Shown here: positions 24,161 through 33,057 of the stretch, in pieces | Layout: each line of letters begins with the position of its first letter | How positions within the stretch are numbered: position 1 is the first letter of the stretch | Assembly: GCA_023146255.1 (NCBI GenBank) | Contig: JAGLCJ010000003.1 | Span: forward strand, 1-64,000 | Direction: 5' to 3' | DNA length: 64,000 bases | Source: Alcanivoracaceae bacterium | GTDB lineage: Bacteria > Pseudomonadota > Gammaproteobacteria > Pseudomonadales > Alcanivoracaceae | Notes under the pieces: model-generated | What the model saw: only the letters and a program-made list of their open reading frames with translations | Databases searched by the model: none | Told to the model about the DNA's origin: nothing | Translations under genes and position numbers: made by a program

Positions 24161-25150
24161 TCAGTTTTCCAGAGTAAGTTTTTGCTGCGCCAGTCGGGCG
24201 GCAAGCCGGGTGGCAGCAATAAGGCTGCCAGGTTCGGCGCGGCCGCTGCCGGCCAGATCAAAAGCGGTGCCGTGATCCACCGAGGTGCGGATAAATGGCA
24301 GGCCCAGAGTAATGTTGACTGCCTCGCCGAAGCCTGCGTACTTCAATACCGGCAGGCCCTGATCGTGGTACATCGCCAGTACTGCATCATGGCCCTGAAG
24401 CTGGCGTGGGGTAAAGGCGGTATCTGCCGGCAGCGGCCCGGTCAGCTGCAGGCCTTCACTGCGTAGCCGCGTCAACGCCGGAATGATGACCTTCAGTTCC
24501 TCGTCACCCAGGTGGCCGCTTTCGCCGGCATGGGGGTTCAAACCCAGCACCAGAATGCGCGGGAGACGAATGCCGAAATGAACGCGCAGGTCATGTTCGA
24601 GAATACGTACTGTGTCGATTATCAGGGTTTCGCTAATCGCATCGGCGACCTTGCGCAGCGGCAAATGCGTGGTCACCAGTGCCACTCGCAACTCGCCGGC
24701 CACCAGCATCATCACTACCTGATGGACGCCGGCACGCTGGCACAGGTACTCGGTGTGGCCGGTGAAGTCAGCGGCTGCGCCTTCACGGATGACATGCTTG
24801 GCCAGCGGCGCGGTGACCATGGCCGAGAAGGTGCCGTTACTGCAGCCGTCGGCGGCGCGATCAAGCAGGGTCAGGATGCTTTTTGCGCAGGCCGGATCGG
24901 GTTTGCCGGGTTGCACATTAACACCACTGGGCTGATGCCAGACGGCAATACCGCGCTCTGGTAGAGGCGCTCCAGGCTGCCAGTCATGCAGCGTGAGGTC
25001 GATATCCAGTAGCCGGGCGCGCTGTTCCAGCACTTGACGATCACCGAGTATCACCAGCGGAACATCGGTCACCTGCTGTGGCAGTTGCAGTACCAGATCC
25101 GGACCAATGCCGGCCGGGTCTCCGCAGGTGATGGCGACCGGTGCAATCAT
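24161..25150 (-). CDS. pdxA: 4-hydroxythreonine-4-phosphate dehydrogenase PdxA
   Basis: NAD-dependent step of the DXP-dependent pyridoxal phosphate pathway; the product decarboxylates and is used by PdxJ. The 329-residue protein begins MIAPVAITCGDPAGIGPDLV, carries the substrate/metal His motifs DFTGHTEYL and AMYHDQGLPVLKY, and GSLIAATRLA near the end. The start at 25150 shares a base with the surA stop (TGATG), so translation is coupled. The frame extension upstream is inside surA. Confidence 0.95.
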   Translation of the reverse strand: MIAPVAITCGDPAGIGPDLVLQLPQQVTDVPLVILGDRQVLEQRARLLDIDLTLHDWQPGAPLPERGIAVWHQPSGVNVQPGKPDPACAKSILTLLDRAADGCSNGTFSAMVTAPLAKHVIREGAAADFTGHTEYLCQRAGVHQVVMMLVAGELRVALVTTHLPLRKVADAISETLIIDTVRILEHDLRVHFGIRLPRILVLGLNPHAGESGHLGDEELKVIIPALTRLRSEGLQLTGPLPADTAFTPRQLQGHDAVLAMYHDQGLPVLKYAGFGEAVNITLGLPFIRTSVDHGTAFDLAGSGRAEPGSLIAATRLAARLAQQKLTLEN

Positions 25151-26421
25151 CAAAGGCGAATGTCCACGTAGGCTTCCTGACGCAGTTCGGTGGTCCACAG
25201 CTCCAGCTCCTCGGCAAAGCGCCGCTGATGCAGGGCCTGACGGGCGCGCAGGCGGCGATATTCCTCGCTCATGTCGGCGGTGCGGATCGAGTCAACGCGC
25301 AGCACATGCCAGCCGTATTCGGTGCGAAACGGTTCGCTGATCTGGCCCGCGGGGGTTGCCTGCATGCGCTGGTCAAACTCCTCTACCATCTCGCCGGGCG
25401 TGACCCATTCGAGACTGCCGCCGTTACGGGCACTGCCGGGATCGTCGGAAAACTCCCGCGCCAGTCGTGCCATGTCCTCGCCCTGACTGATCCGGCCATG
25501 CAGTTCACGAATCAGGCGCTCGGCCTCTTCGCTGCTGCGCAGGGTGGTCGGTCGAACAAGGATATGTCGGACCAGATACTGATCGACCATCTGCTGATCA
25601 CCGCCACGGCGATCAATCATCTTCAGAATATGAAAGCCGTTGCCGGCGCGAATCGGGCCGGCCAGCTCGCCGGCTTTCAGGTCGATCACGGCATTGGTGA
25701 ACAGTGACGGCCACTGTGCTGCCGGACGCCAGCCGAGGTCACCGCCTTCCAGCGCCGATTGGCCATCGGAAAATTCGGTGGCCTGGGCAGAAAAATCGGC
25801 GCCGCTACGCAGCCGGGTGACGATGTCATTTGCTTTCTGTTCTGCCAGCTTCAGCTGATCAGCAGAGCCTCCTTCCGGGATCGCCACCATGATATGGCCA
25901 AGGCGAAATTCCGACTCAAACAGTTGCCGCGCTTCTTCCGACTTGAGGAAGCGATCCAGCTCGCCATCAGTGATGCGAACCCGCTGGCTGACACGTCGCT
26001 GACGTAACTGATTGATGGCCATTTCCGTGCGCAGCTGTTCGCGGAAGGCGGGCCAGTCGTAGCCCTCGCTGCGCAGATGCTCGGCGAATTCGTCAAGGCT
26101 GTAACCGTTCTGCCGGGCAATGCCGGTCAGGGAGTCATTCAGCGTGGTGTCGTCAATCTTGATGCCAAGACGTTTGGCCTGATCGAGCTGAATCTGTTCC
26201 AGCACCATGCGCTCGAGAATCTGGCTGCGGAGGATCTCGTCCGGCGGCACCGCTCTGCCTTCCACTTGCAGGTTGCGGCGAATATCCGCCACCCGGGTGT
26301 TGAGCTCGCTTTCCATAATGACGCTGTCGTCAACCACGGCGGCGATCCGGTCCAGCGGTTGCAGGTCATCAGCAAATGCCAGCGCCGGTAACAACAGCGC
26401 AAGGCAGAAAAATCGGATCAT
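25150..26421 (-). CDS. surA: Periplasmic chaperone/peptidyl-prolyl isomerase SurA
   Basis: Escorts unfolded outer-membrane proteins, including LptD, to the BAM complex. The 423-residue protein has a signal peptide (MIRFFCLALLLPALAFA), an N-terminal chaperone region with QPLDRIAAVVDDSVIMESEL, and two parvulin domains (about residues 165-265 and 280-375). The second shows RHILVRP, AREFSDDPGSARNGGSLEWV and GWHVLRV. It overlaps lptD by four bases and is 1 base into pdxA, so this is a tight operon. Confidence 0.96.
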   Translation of the reverse strand: MIRFFCLALLLPALAFADDLQPLDRIAAVVDDSVIMESELNTRVADIRRNLQVEGRAVPPDEILRSQILERMVLEQIQLDQAKRLGIKIDDTTLNDSLTGIARQNGYSLDEFAEHLRSEGYDWPAFREQLRTEMAINQLRQRRVSQRVRITDGELDRFLKSEEARQLFESEFRLGHIMVAIPEGGSADQLKLAEQKANDIVTRLRSGADFSAQATEFSDGQSALEGGDLGWRPAAQWPSLFTNAVIDLKAGELAGPIRAGNGFHILKMIDRRGGDQQMVDQYLVRHILVRPTTLRSSEEAERLIRELHGRISQGEDMARLAREFSDDPGSARNGGSLEWVTPGEMVEEFDQRMQATPAGQISEPFRTEYGWHVLRVDSIRTADMSEEYRRLRARQALHQRRFAEELELWTTELRQEAYVDIRL

Positions 26422-28691
26422 GGTGTTCTCCTGTAACCGGGGATGCCGCGTTCCAGCAGCGTGTCGACGGTGCCGCCGAAACCGCCCAGACCAATCATCT
26501 GGATCTGCAGCAGTGTGGTCCGTTCTGCATCCAGAGTGGTGTCGCCGTCGCGATCACTCAGTTCACGCAGATTGATGAGACGAATTCGCCAGCAGCAGTC
26601 GCGATATTCGACTCCGGAAATGTTCTCCAGGGACTGCCGCTCACCAAGATCATGCAGCCAGCGACCGATCAGACTCCAGTTGCGGTGGACCGGGATCATG
26701 GCGGCGAGTTCCGTTTGGCGAATGTCATCCTCCGGGCGGTACTGATAGCCGGCGTGAAGGTATAGACGGCTGCGGTCACTGTAACCGATCCGCAGGCCAT
26801 TCTGTTCGCGGCGGTTTTTCTCCGAGTTCCACTGGGATTCGGCAAACAGTGACCAGCGCTGGTCCAGTTGCAGGGTGGCATCGGCAATGATCGGACTCTG
26901 CCGGCGGGTGTTGTCCGGCAGGGCGATATTGCCGGATTCGACGATACGATCCTGATCATGGAATTTCTGCGCGGCTCGCAGGATCAGCAGATCATCACCG
27001 CGTTGCGGATCACGAAACCGGGTGGTGACGCCGATGGTACCGCTTCTCTCGTCGCCGATACGGTCATAGCCGGTGAAGCGATTCTCCCGGAACAGGGTGT
27101 CCCAGGATGAGGTTAGTCTGCCGCTGTCGAAATCCGGCAGATCAATCTGGTCTTCCTGTTCGATATGGTTGAGGAAGATGCGGGGTTCCAGTGTCTGCAG
27201 CAGTTGCCGGCCGGCAAAGCTGAACGGCCGCTCAAGGAACAGGCCGGTATCGAGATTGGCTCCCCAGAGTGAGCGGGTGGGGGTATCCGATGGCAGGGTG
27301 TCCACGCCACTGAGCGAATAGGCGGTCTGGTAGAAGCGCACCCGCGGTTGCAGGTAACCCCAGGGCTTTTGCATCGGCACGGCCAGGGCCGGCTGCAGAT
27401 GGATGCGCTGGCCACGAATGTCATCTGCCGCGACCACGGCAGTGCGGTCAAACACGGTGATGTCGCTGGCCCAGTCGAGTGTCAGCGGACCGAGCAGCGG
27501 CTGCTCGCCGGTCAGATTCAGCTGCGGCAACCGGCGATAGGGCAGATCGTCATCCAGCAGGGTCGGGTCAATGGTCTGCCAGGCTTGCAGTCTGGCGAGA
27601 AAGCGCCAGTGTCTGCCGAAATACTCCGCCTGTCCCTCGCGTGGCAAATGTGTCAGCGAGGCAACTTCCAGGCCAGTGTCGAGATCCTTGAAGTAGAAAT
27701 CGTCAGAGACATAGTTGACGTCGGTGCTGAACAGCCAGCGGTCAAGGCTGCCGTCGTGGTTCCAGCTGGCCACCACCCGGTCTTCTTCGTTGAACAGCTT
27801 GTCCTCATGCAGCCAGCCATAAACGAAATCGCCCTGACCGAGCTTGGTCAAATAGCGGAACTCCGTGTTCACACCATTGCCGCGGCCGTCGATATAACGC
27901 GGCGCCAGAGTCGCGTCGGCCTGTGGGTGCAGGTTCAGGTAGAGCGGCTGGCTGATATCCAAACCACCACTGTCAGTGGTGCCGAAGTCAGGGAACAGCA
28001 GGCCGGTTTTGCGTCGGTCGTCAATCGGAAAGGTAATCCAGGGCAGATACATGACCGGGACTTTTTCGACCTTGAGCACGACATGGCGCGCCTCGCCCCA
28101 GCCCTTGCTCTGATCCAGATCCAGCTCACGGGCGCTGATGCGCCAGCCGTCTGAGCCAGGTGCACAGGTGGTGTAGCTACCACGCTCGACTATGATCTGG
28201 TCGCCGCGTTGCTCGATACGCCTGGCTTCACCATGCGCCTGCTGCGCGAAAAGAGCATAGCGCGCGTCAAGCAAGGTGGCCTCGCGGTTCTTCAGATTGC
28301 CGGCCAGACTGTCAGCACGAAAGCTGAGCTCACTGGTGTCCAGCAGGATGTCGCCAGTGAGCTCGAACTCGCCGGTGGTCTGGTTGTAGAGGGCGCGTTC
28401 GGCCCGCAGTGATCGTCCCGGCTGCTCGATCAGCACATCGCCTTCCAGCAGGGCATCGCCATCAAGCTGGAACTGGGAACGATCAGCGCTGATCTGCGTG
28501 TCCGGGGAGCCGGATCTGGCAGCCAGCTCCGGGTTATAGAACATACCGCTGCACCAGACCGGAATCGGCTTCTGCAGGGCTTCGGGCAGGGCGTCCATCT
28601 GCTTGCGTTTGACCCAGTTCAGATCGTCGGCCAGCACCGGGCCTGCCAGCAAAGCGGAAATCAGCAGGGCAGAGGTGGGGCGCAGTGGCAT
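26418..28691 (-). CDS. lptD: LPS-assembly outer-membrane protein LptD
   Basis: The 757-residue barrel that, with LptE, places lipopolysaccharide in the outer leaflet. A signal peptide (ending LLISALLAGPVLA) leads to an OstA/LptA-like beta-jellyroll (LLEGDVLIEQPGRSLRAERA) and a large C-terminal barrel. Four conserved cysteines are visible: PVWCSG, YTTCAPGSDGW and the adjacent pair in YRDCCWRIR, the set that forms the two interlocking disulfides needed for function. I start at the ATG at 28691; an in-frame TTG is two codons upstream. It leads the surA-pdxA-rsmA-apaGH operon. Confidence 0.95.
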   Translation of the reverse strand: MPLRPTSALLISALLAGPVLADDLNWVKRKQMDALPEALQKPIPVWCSGMFYNPELAARSGSPDTQISADRSQFQLDGDALLEGDVLIEQPGRSLRAERALYNQTTGEFELTGDILLDTSELSFRADSLAGNLKNREATLLDARYALFAQQAHGEARRIEQRGDQIIVERGSYTTCAPGSDGWRISARELDLDQSKGWGEARHVVLKVEKVPVMYLPWITFPIDDRRKTGLLFPDFGTTDSGGLDISQPLYLNLHPQADATLAPRYIDGRGNGVNTEFRYLTKLGQGDFVYGWLHEDKLFNEEDRVVASWNHDGSLDRWLFSTDVNYVSDDFYFKDLDTGLEVASLTHLPREGQAEYFGRHWRFLARLQAWQTIDPTLLDDDLPYRRLPQLNLTGEQPLLGPLTLDWASDITVFDRTAVVAADDIRGQRIHLQPALAVPMQKPWGYLQPRVRFYQTAYSLSGVDTLPSDTPTRSLWGANLDTGLFLERPFSFAGRQLLQTLEPRIFLNHIEQEDQIDLPDFDSGRLTSSWDTLFRENRFTGYDRIGDERSGTIGVTTRFRDPQRGDDLLILRAAQKFHDQDRIVESGNIALPDNTRRQSPIIADATLQLDQRWSLFAESQWNSEKNRREQNGLRIGYSDRSRLYLHAGYQYRPEDDIRQTELAAMIPVHRNWSLIGRWLHDLGERQSLENISGVEYRDCCWRIRLINLRELSDRDGDTTLDAERTTLLQIQMIGLGGFGGTVDTLLERGIPGYRRTP

Positions 28692-28747
28692 TCGCAATCC
28701 GGAACAGGTAAAAAGCCGGACGGCAGTTTACTGGATAGAGGGTGGCA

Positions 28748-29770
28748 ATGCAGCCGGCGACAGAGGCAGGGCAGATCGGGGGTGAAAGCGGTCAGGATGA
28801 GCGCAAATCGGCGCTGGATGCGTGGGTTTCCATGCAGATTGGTCAGCAGGTCGTTGGCGTGCCGGCATCCGCAGACGCCTCTTTCCGGCGGTATTTTCGT
28901 TACAAATTCCCTGATGGTGACTGCCAGCGCAGCCTGATTGGCATGGACGCGCCGCCGCCACAGGAAGATTGCCGGCCGTTTGTCCGTATTGCCGGTCTGT
29001 TTGCCGATGCCGGTGTGCATGTGCCGCATATCATTGCCCAGGACCTGACGCGTGGTTTTTTGCTGCTGCCGGATATGGGGGCAGAGACCTGGTTGACGGT
29101 GCTGAACGATGACAATGCCGATGAGCGGTTCAGCCGCGCCATCAATGCCCTGATCCGGATCCAGCGGATCAGCCAGCCGAATGTGCTGCCAGTCTATGAC
29201 GAGGCGCTGCTGCGTCGTGAGCTGGAGCTGTTTCCCGAGTGGTATCTGAAGCGTCATCTTGGTATCGAGATGGACGCTGCCCTGCGTGCTGAGCTGGATG
29301 CCATCTTTGATCTGCTGGTGGCGCGGGCGCTGCGCCAGGGCCAGGTCTACGTGCATCGCGACTATATGCCGCGCAACCTGATGGACAGCGACCCGGACCC
29401 GGGCATTCTCGATTTTCAGGACGCGGTCTACGGCCCGGTCAGTTACGACGTTACATCGTTGTTCAAGGATGCCTTTATCAGCTGGCCGGAAGATCGCGTG
29501 CTGGGCTGGCTGCAGCTCTACTGGCAGCGCGCCCGGGCGGCAGCGTTGCCGGTGCCAGCGTCGTTTGACGAATTCCTGCATGACTGCGATCTGATGGGCG
29601 CACAGCGGCATCTCAAGGTGATCGGTATCTTCGCCCGTATCTGCCACCGCGATGGCAAACCGAAATACCTGCAGGACGTGCCGCGTTTTGTGCGCTATTT
29701 GCGTAACGTGATTGCGCGACGTGACGAGTTGGAACCGCTCGGCACCTTGCTGGATCGTCTCGGCCTGTGA
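28748..29770 (+). CDS. amgK: Anomeric MurNAc/GlcNAc kinase AmgK
   Basis: Phosphorylates the anomeric carbon of MurNAc for peptidoglycan recycling. The 340-residue protein has a choline-kinase/aminoglycoside phosphotransferase fold: SADASFRRYFRYKF near the N-terminus, the catalytic VYVHRDYMPRNLM (Brenner-type HxDxxxxN) and GILDFQDAVYGPVSYDVTSL with the Mg2+-binding Asp. The ATG at 28748 follows GAGGG; an in-frame GTG two codons earlier is possible. It is divergent from lptD and overlaps murU by four bases. Confidence 0.92.
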   Translation: MQPATEAGQIGGESGQDERKSALDAWVSMQIGQQVVGVPASADASFRRYFRYKFPDGDCQRSLIGMDAPPPQEDCRPFVRIAGLFADAGVHVPHIIAQDLTRGFLLLPDMGAETWLTVLNDDNADERFSRAINALIRIQRISQPNVLPVYDEALLRRELELFPEWYLKRHLGIEMDAALRAELDAIFDLLVARALRQGQVYVHRDYMPRNLMDSDPDPGILDFQDAVYGPVSYDVTSLFKDAFISWPEDRVLGWLQLYWQRARAAALPVPASFDEFLHDCDLMGAQRHLKVIGIFARICHRDGKPKYLQDVPRFVRYLRNVIARRDELEPLGTLLDRLGL

Positions 29771-30429
29771 AAGCCATGATCCTCGCCGCTGGTCTGGGCA
29801 CGCGCATGCGGCCGCTGACCGATCATACGCCCAAGCCACTGCTGCTGGCCGGTGGCAAAAGCCTGATCGAGTGGCATATCGAGCGGCTGCAACGGGCCGG
29901 GTTCTGCGAGCTGGTGATCAATACCGCCTGGCTTGGCGAAAAGATCGAGGCAGCATTGGGTGACGGTAGCCGTTATGGTGTGGCAATCCAGTGGTCCCGC
30001 GAAGGCACTCCGCTGGAAACCGCCGGTGGTATTCGTCGGGCACTGCCTCTGCTCGGAGAGGCGCCATTTGCCGTGATCAATGCTGATATCTGGACCGACT
30101 TCGATCTTGCCCGGCTGTCAGCGCCGCAAGGGCTGGCGCATCTGGTGCTGGTGAATAACCCGGAACACCATCCGAATGGTGACTTCGGTTTGGATTCCAG
30201 CGGGCTGGTTCGGGACAATAGCGCGGCGAAGCTGACCTTCTCCGGAATTGGCGTGTACCGCCCGGAGCTGTTTCAAGCGCTCGCCGATGGCGAGGCGAAG
30301 CTGGCACCGCTGCTGCGTGCGGCAATGCAGCATGACGCGGTCAGCGGCGAACATTTTACCGGCGCCTGGTGGGACATCGGCACGCCGGAACGATTGCAAC
30401 AACTGGATGCGTTTTTACGCAGCAACTGA
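29767..30429 (+). CDS. murU: MurNAc-1-phosphate uridylyltransferase MurU
   Basis: Converts MurNAc-alpha-1-P and UTP to UDP-MurNAc, re-entering peptidoglycan synthesis below MurA. The 220-residue nucleotidyltransferase opens MKAMILAAGLGTRMRPLTD with the signature loop, followed by PKPLLLAGGKSLIEWHIE, FAVINADIWTDFDL and TGAWWDIGTPERL. It begins at a GTG that overlaps the amgK stop. With AmgK it forms the recycling route known to give intrinsic tolerance of fosfomycin in Pseudomonas. Confidence 0.92.
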   Translation: MKAMILAAGLGTRMRPLTDHTPKPLLLAGGKSLIEWHIERLQRAGFCELVINTAWLGEKIEAALGDGSRYGVAIQWSREGTPLETAGGIRRALPLLGEAPFAVINADIWTDFDLARLSAPQGLAHLVLVNNPEHHPNGDFGLDSSGLVRDNSAAKLTFSGIGVYRPELFQALADGEAKLAPLLRAAMQHDAVSGEHFTGAWWDIGTPERLQQLDAFLRSN

Positions 30430-30445
30430 TTTCTCGGGGGGATAT

Positions 30446-31123
30446 ATGGCCAAGCAGGATTACTGGATTGCTCCATCGATTTTGTCCGCCGACTTTGCCC
30501 GTCTCGGTGCGGAGGTCGATGCAGTACTGAATGCTGGCGCTAATGTGGTGCACTTCGATGTGATGGATAACCACTATGTGCCGAACCTGACCATTGGGCC
30601 CATGGTCTGCAAGGCGCTGCGCAACTATGGCGTCACTGCGCCGATTGATGTGCACCTGATGGTCAGCCCGGTGGACTCGCTGATCAGCTCGTTTGCCGAT
30701 GCTGGTGCCAGCATTATTACGTTCCATCCGGAAGCCAGTGACCATGTTGATCGCTCACTGCAGCTGATCCGTTCGCGTGGTTGCAAGGCGGGGCTGGTGC
30801 TGAATCCGGCTACCTCGCCGGATTGCCTCGAGTATGTCATGGACAAGCTCGACATGGTTCTGCTGATGAGTGTGAACCCGGGTTTTGGTGGCCAGTCGTT
30901 TATTCCCGGTACCTTGAAAAAAGTGGAAAAGGTTCGCCGCCTGATTGATGCAAGTGGTCTGGAAATTCGTCTTGAGGTGGATGGCGGGATCAGTGAGAAC
31001 AATATTGCCGAAATTGCAGCAGCAGGCGCGGATACGTTTGTCGCCGGGTCGGCGATCTATGGCCGGCCGGATTATGAAGTGGTGATTGACGCCATGCGCG
31101 CGGCGCTGGCGTCGGTTCGTTAA
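30446..31123 (+). CDS. rpe: Ribulose-phosphate 3-epimerase Rpe
   Basis: Interconverts ribulose-5-P and xylulose-5-P in the pentose phosphate pathway. The 225-residue TIM barrel shows IAPSILSADFARLG, NVVHFDVMDNHYVPNLTIGP, DVHLMVSP, MSVNPGFGGQSFIP and DGGISENN, all standard. A GGGGGG stretch precedes the ATG at 30446. In many relatives rpe is followed by gph and trpE; here five to six other genes lie between rpe and trpE and gph is absent. Confidence 0.96.
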   Translation: MAKQDYWIAPSILSADFARLGAEVDAVLNAGANVVHFDVMDNHYVPNLTIGPMVCKALRNYGVTAPIDVHLMVSPVDSLISSFADAGASIITFHPEASDHVDRSLQLIRSRGCKAGLVLNPATSPDCLEYVMDKLDMVLLMSVNPGFGGQSFIPGTLKKVEKVRRLIDASGLEIRLEVDGGISENNIAEIAAAGADTFVAGSAIYGRPDYEVVIDAMRAALASVR

Positions 31124-31142
31124 AGATTCTGAGGAGAAATAA

Positions 31143-31703
31143 ATGATTCGTAAAAACCCGAGCGGCGATCTGCCGGTGGTGGCAGAATCCGCGTTCGTGG
31201 ATCCGACCGCCATTATTTGTGGCAAGGTAATTATTGGCGAGAATGTGTTTATCGGCCCTTACGCGGTGATTCGGGCCGATGAGGTCAATGCCGAGGGCGG
31301 CATGGACCCGATCGTGATCGGTGATAATTCCAATATTCAGGACGGCGTGGTTATTCACTCCAAATCTGGCGCCCGGGTCGAGATTGGTGAGAACACTTCG
31401 ATTGCCCACCGCTCTATCGTTCATGGTCCGTGCAAGGTTGGCAGCAGCGTATTTATCGGCTTTAACTCGGTGTTGTTCAATTGCGAGGTGGGGGCGGGCT
31501 CGGTGGTGCGACACAACTCGGTGGTGGAAGGCGTGGTGATCCCGGAGAACTTCCATATCCCGTCCACCAGTAACATCCGCAAGGACTCTGACCTTGCCAA
31601 TATCAAACCGGTGCGCCCGGACGTGTCTTCTTTTTCAGAAGACGTGGCACAAACCAATGTGCGGCTGGTGCAGGGATACAAGAAAATCCAGAACGAGCTG
31701 TAA
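31143..31703 (+). CDS. Gamma-class carbonic anhydrase-like protein (Cam type)
   Basis: A 186-residue left-handed beta-helix protein. The hexapeptide repeats are clear from residue 22 on (CGKVIIGENVFIGPYAVIRADE). The Cam catalytic set appears in order: Arg44, Gln66-Asp67 in SNIQDGVVIH, His72, and His89 and His94 in SIAHRSIVHGP, which would hold the metal at trimer interfaces. It resembles the archaeal Cam enzyme more than the PaaY/CaiE group, by the segment VFIGFNSVLFNCEVG. It probably hydrates CO2. It follows rpe by 19 bases, so cotranscription is likely. Confidence 0.8.
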   Translation: MIRKNPSGDLPVVAESAFVDPTAIICGKVIIGENVFIGPYAVIRADEVNAEGGMDPIVIGDNSNIQDGVVIHSKSGARVEIGENTSIAHRSIVHGPCKVGSSVFIGFNSVLFNCEVGAGSVVRHNSVVEGVVIPENFHIPSTSNIRKDSDLANIKPVRPDVSSFSEDVAQTNVRLVQGYKKIQNEL

Positions 31704-31786
31704 TCTGCCATAACGCTTCTTTCACTGACCCCGCCTTCACCGTGAAGTCGAGAGGATGCACTCCTCACTAATCGGGAGGGCGTTCA

Positions 31787-32515
31787 ATGGTCACCATTTC
31801 TGTTTTGCATGAAAGCATAGCGGCTTATGTGAAGGATGAGAAAAAGCATTTCGAGTTGCTGGTGGGAACCACGGATCTGGTCCGGTTTGAAAAAAGCATC
31901 GAGATGGATAGCCCCCAGGTTCTGCTGCTCGACGTCAGCTTGCTTGGCGATGATCCGGTCGCCAAGGTGCGTGAACTTGAGCGCAAGGCAATGCCGGAAA
32001 CCACGGTTCTGATTTACAGCTTTGCCAAGCGTGACGTTATCAATGCATTGCGTGGTGAGAAGCGGCAAGTAATGCGCGGGCCTCTGAAGATGCAGGATTT
32101 GCGTACCGCTTTGATCAACCTGATCGTTCGTGACATGACGTCGAAGCCGTTGCCGGCGAAGCACGCGGTGGTGCCAGAAACGCCGCCGCCGCCGGTTTTC
32201 TTTACTACCGAGCAGTTGACCCGGCTTCAGGAAATCAAGAGCGTGGTGGATTGCGAATGCCCCAACCATGTCTCCGACATCATCATCTCGCTAAAGGCCT
32301 TTGAGGATTATTCGAAGCAGTGCGAGAGCAAGAACGATGCCGATGTAAAAATGCATGAGTTTCTGTGGCGTGCTTCGGGGCATTCGCGCGCGCTGATGGA
32401 GCATGCACTGAAAGAGCTGTGTCGTTTCGAAGGTATCGATCTGAATGACCCCAACCCGGTTGCGCCGTCAGCGCGCAACGGCCTGGGGGCGCCGCCAGCT
32501 ACACCGGCACGATAG
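31787..32515 (+). CDS. Degenerate receiver-like protein with CECPNH domain
   Basis: A 242-residue protein with two parts. Residues 1-120 look like a response-regulator receiver: VLLLDVSLLG supplies an Asp at 49, but the usual N-terminal acidic pair is absent (SVLHES) and the conserved Lys is replaced in VMRGPL, so it may not be phosphorylated. A proline-rich linker follows. Residues 140-225 (EIKSVVDCECPNHVSDIIIS) form a helical domain that I recall at the C-terminus of some MerR/B12-type regulators. A GGGAGGG site precedes the ATG. No DNA-binding HTH is evident. Function unknown. Confidence 0.6.
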   Translation: MVTISVLHESIAAYVKDEKKHFELLVGTTDLVRFEKSIEMDSPQVLLLDVSLLGDDPVAKVRELERKAMPETTVLIYSFAKRDVINALRGEKRQVMRGPLKMQDLRTALINLIVRDMTSKPLPAKHAVVPETPPPPVFFTTEQLTRLQEIKSVVDCECPNHVSDIIISLKAFEDYSKQCESKNDADVKMHEFLWRASGHSRALMEHALKELCRFEGIDLNDPNPVAPSARNGLGAPPATPAR

Positions 32516-32951
32516 GCGTTTCGGCGATGGCAACCTGGTGGAGCTTTAGCGGGTTGCCGTCGCGGTCAAGCACCTGAACCTGCTGTACTGGCTGGAAGCG
32601 GTCACGGTCGACCAGCTGAAATGGTGGCTGATTCTCGAATACCCACTTGTCGGCCCACTGCCGCAGGGCGGTGAGTACCACGAACAGATCCCGTCCCTTG
32701 TCGGTCAGGCGGTACTCGAAACGGGTGCCGTGTTCGCCGGCGTCTACCTTGCGCAGGATATCGCGGTCGACCAGCTTGTTCAGGCGGTCGGTGAGGATGT
32801 TGCGAGCAATGCCAAGGTTCTGCTGAAAGTCAGAGAACCGTCGGGAGCCGTACATGGCCTCGCGGATGATCATCAGCGACCACCAGTCGCCCACCTCGGC
32901 CAGGCCGCGGGCGAGGGAACAGGGGTCGGTGGTGGGGTCTGGTCGGTTCAT
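32499..32951 (-). CDS. HxlR-family transcriptional regulator
   Basis: A 150-residue winged-helix regulator. CSLARGLAEVGDWWSLMIIR is the typical HxlR N-terminus with its single Cys, and GIARNILTDRLNKLVDRDIL the recognition helix region. HxlR proteins often respond to reactive carbonyls or oxidants through that Cys. The ATG at 32951 is chosen as the family start; an upstream ATG-proximal extension would read through the operator. It is divergent from an old yellow enzyme gene, with two operator-like repeats between them, and its 3' end overlaps the preceding convergent gene by 17 bases. Confidence 0.88.
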   Translation of the reverse strand: MNRPDPTTDPCSLARGLAEVGDWWSLMIIREAMYGSRRFSDFQQNLGIARNILTDRLNKLVDRDILRKVDAGEHGTRFEYRLTDKGRDLFVVLTALRQWADKWVFENQPPFQLVDRDRFQPVQQVQVLDRDGNPLKLHQVAIAETPIVPV

Positions 32952-32972
32952 GCAGGCCAGTTTCGGGAATAT

Positions 32973-33018
32973 GGTTGCAAAAAGCAACCTTCATCAATAA
33001 GGTTGCAAATCACAACTT
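32973..33018. promoter_or_regulatory. Tandem operator half-sites for the HxlR regulator
   Basis: GGTTGCAAAAAGCAACC (32973-32989) is a perfect inverted repeat of GGTTGC around AAAAA. A second copy, GGTTGCAAATCACAACTT (33001-33018), is 28 bases downstream and less symmetric. Both lie between the divergent hxlR and old yellow enzyme genes and are likely sites for repression of both. Confidence 0.65.
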
Positions 33019-33057
33019 AATGCCGGGCGCCTGCCGCCCCTGAAGCCGAGGTTTTTC

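Noticed and set aside
28661..29839. A 392-codon minus-strand frame opposite amgK
   Set aside because: Gln/His-rich antisense translation with no start site or family match.
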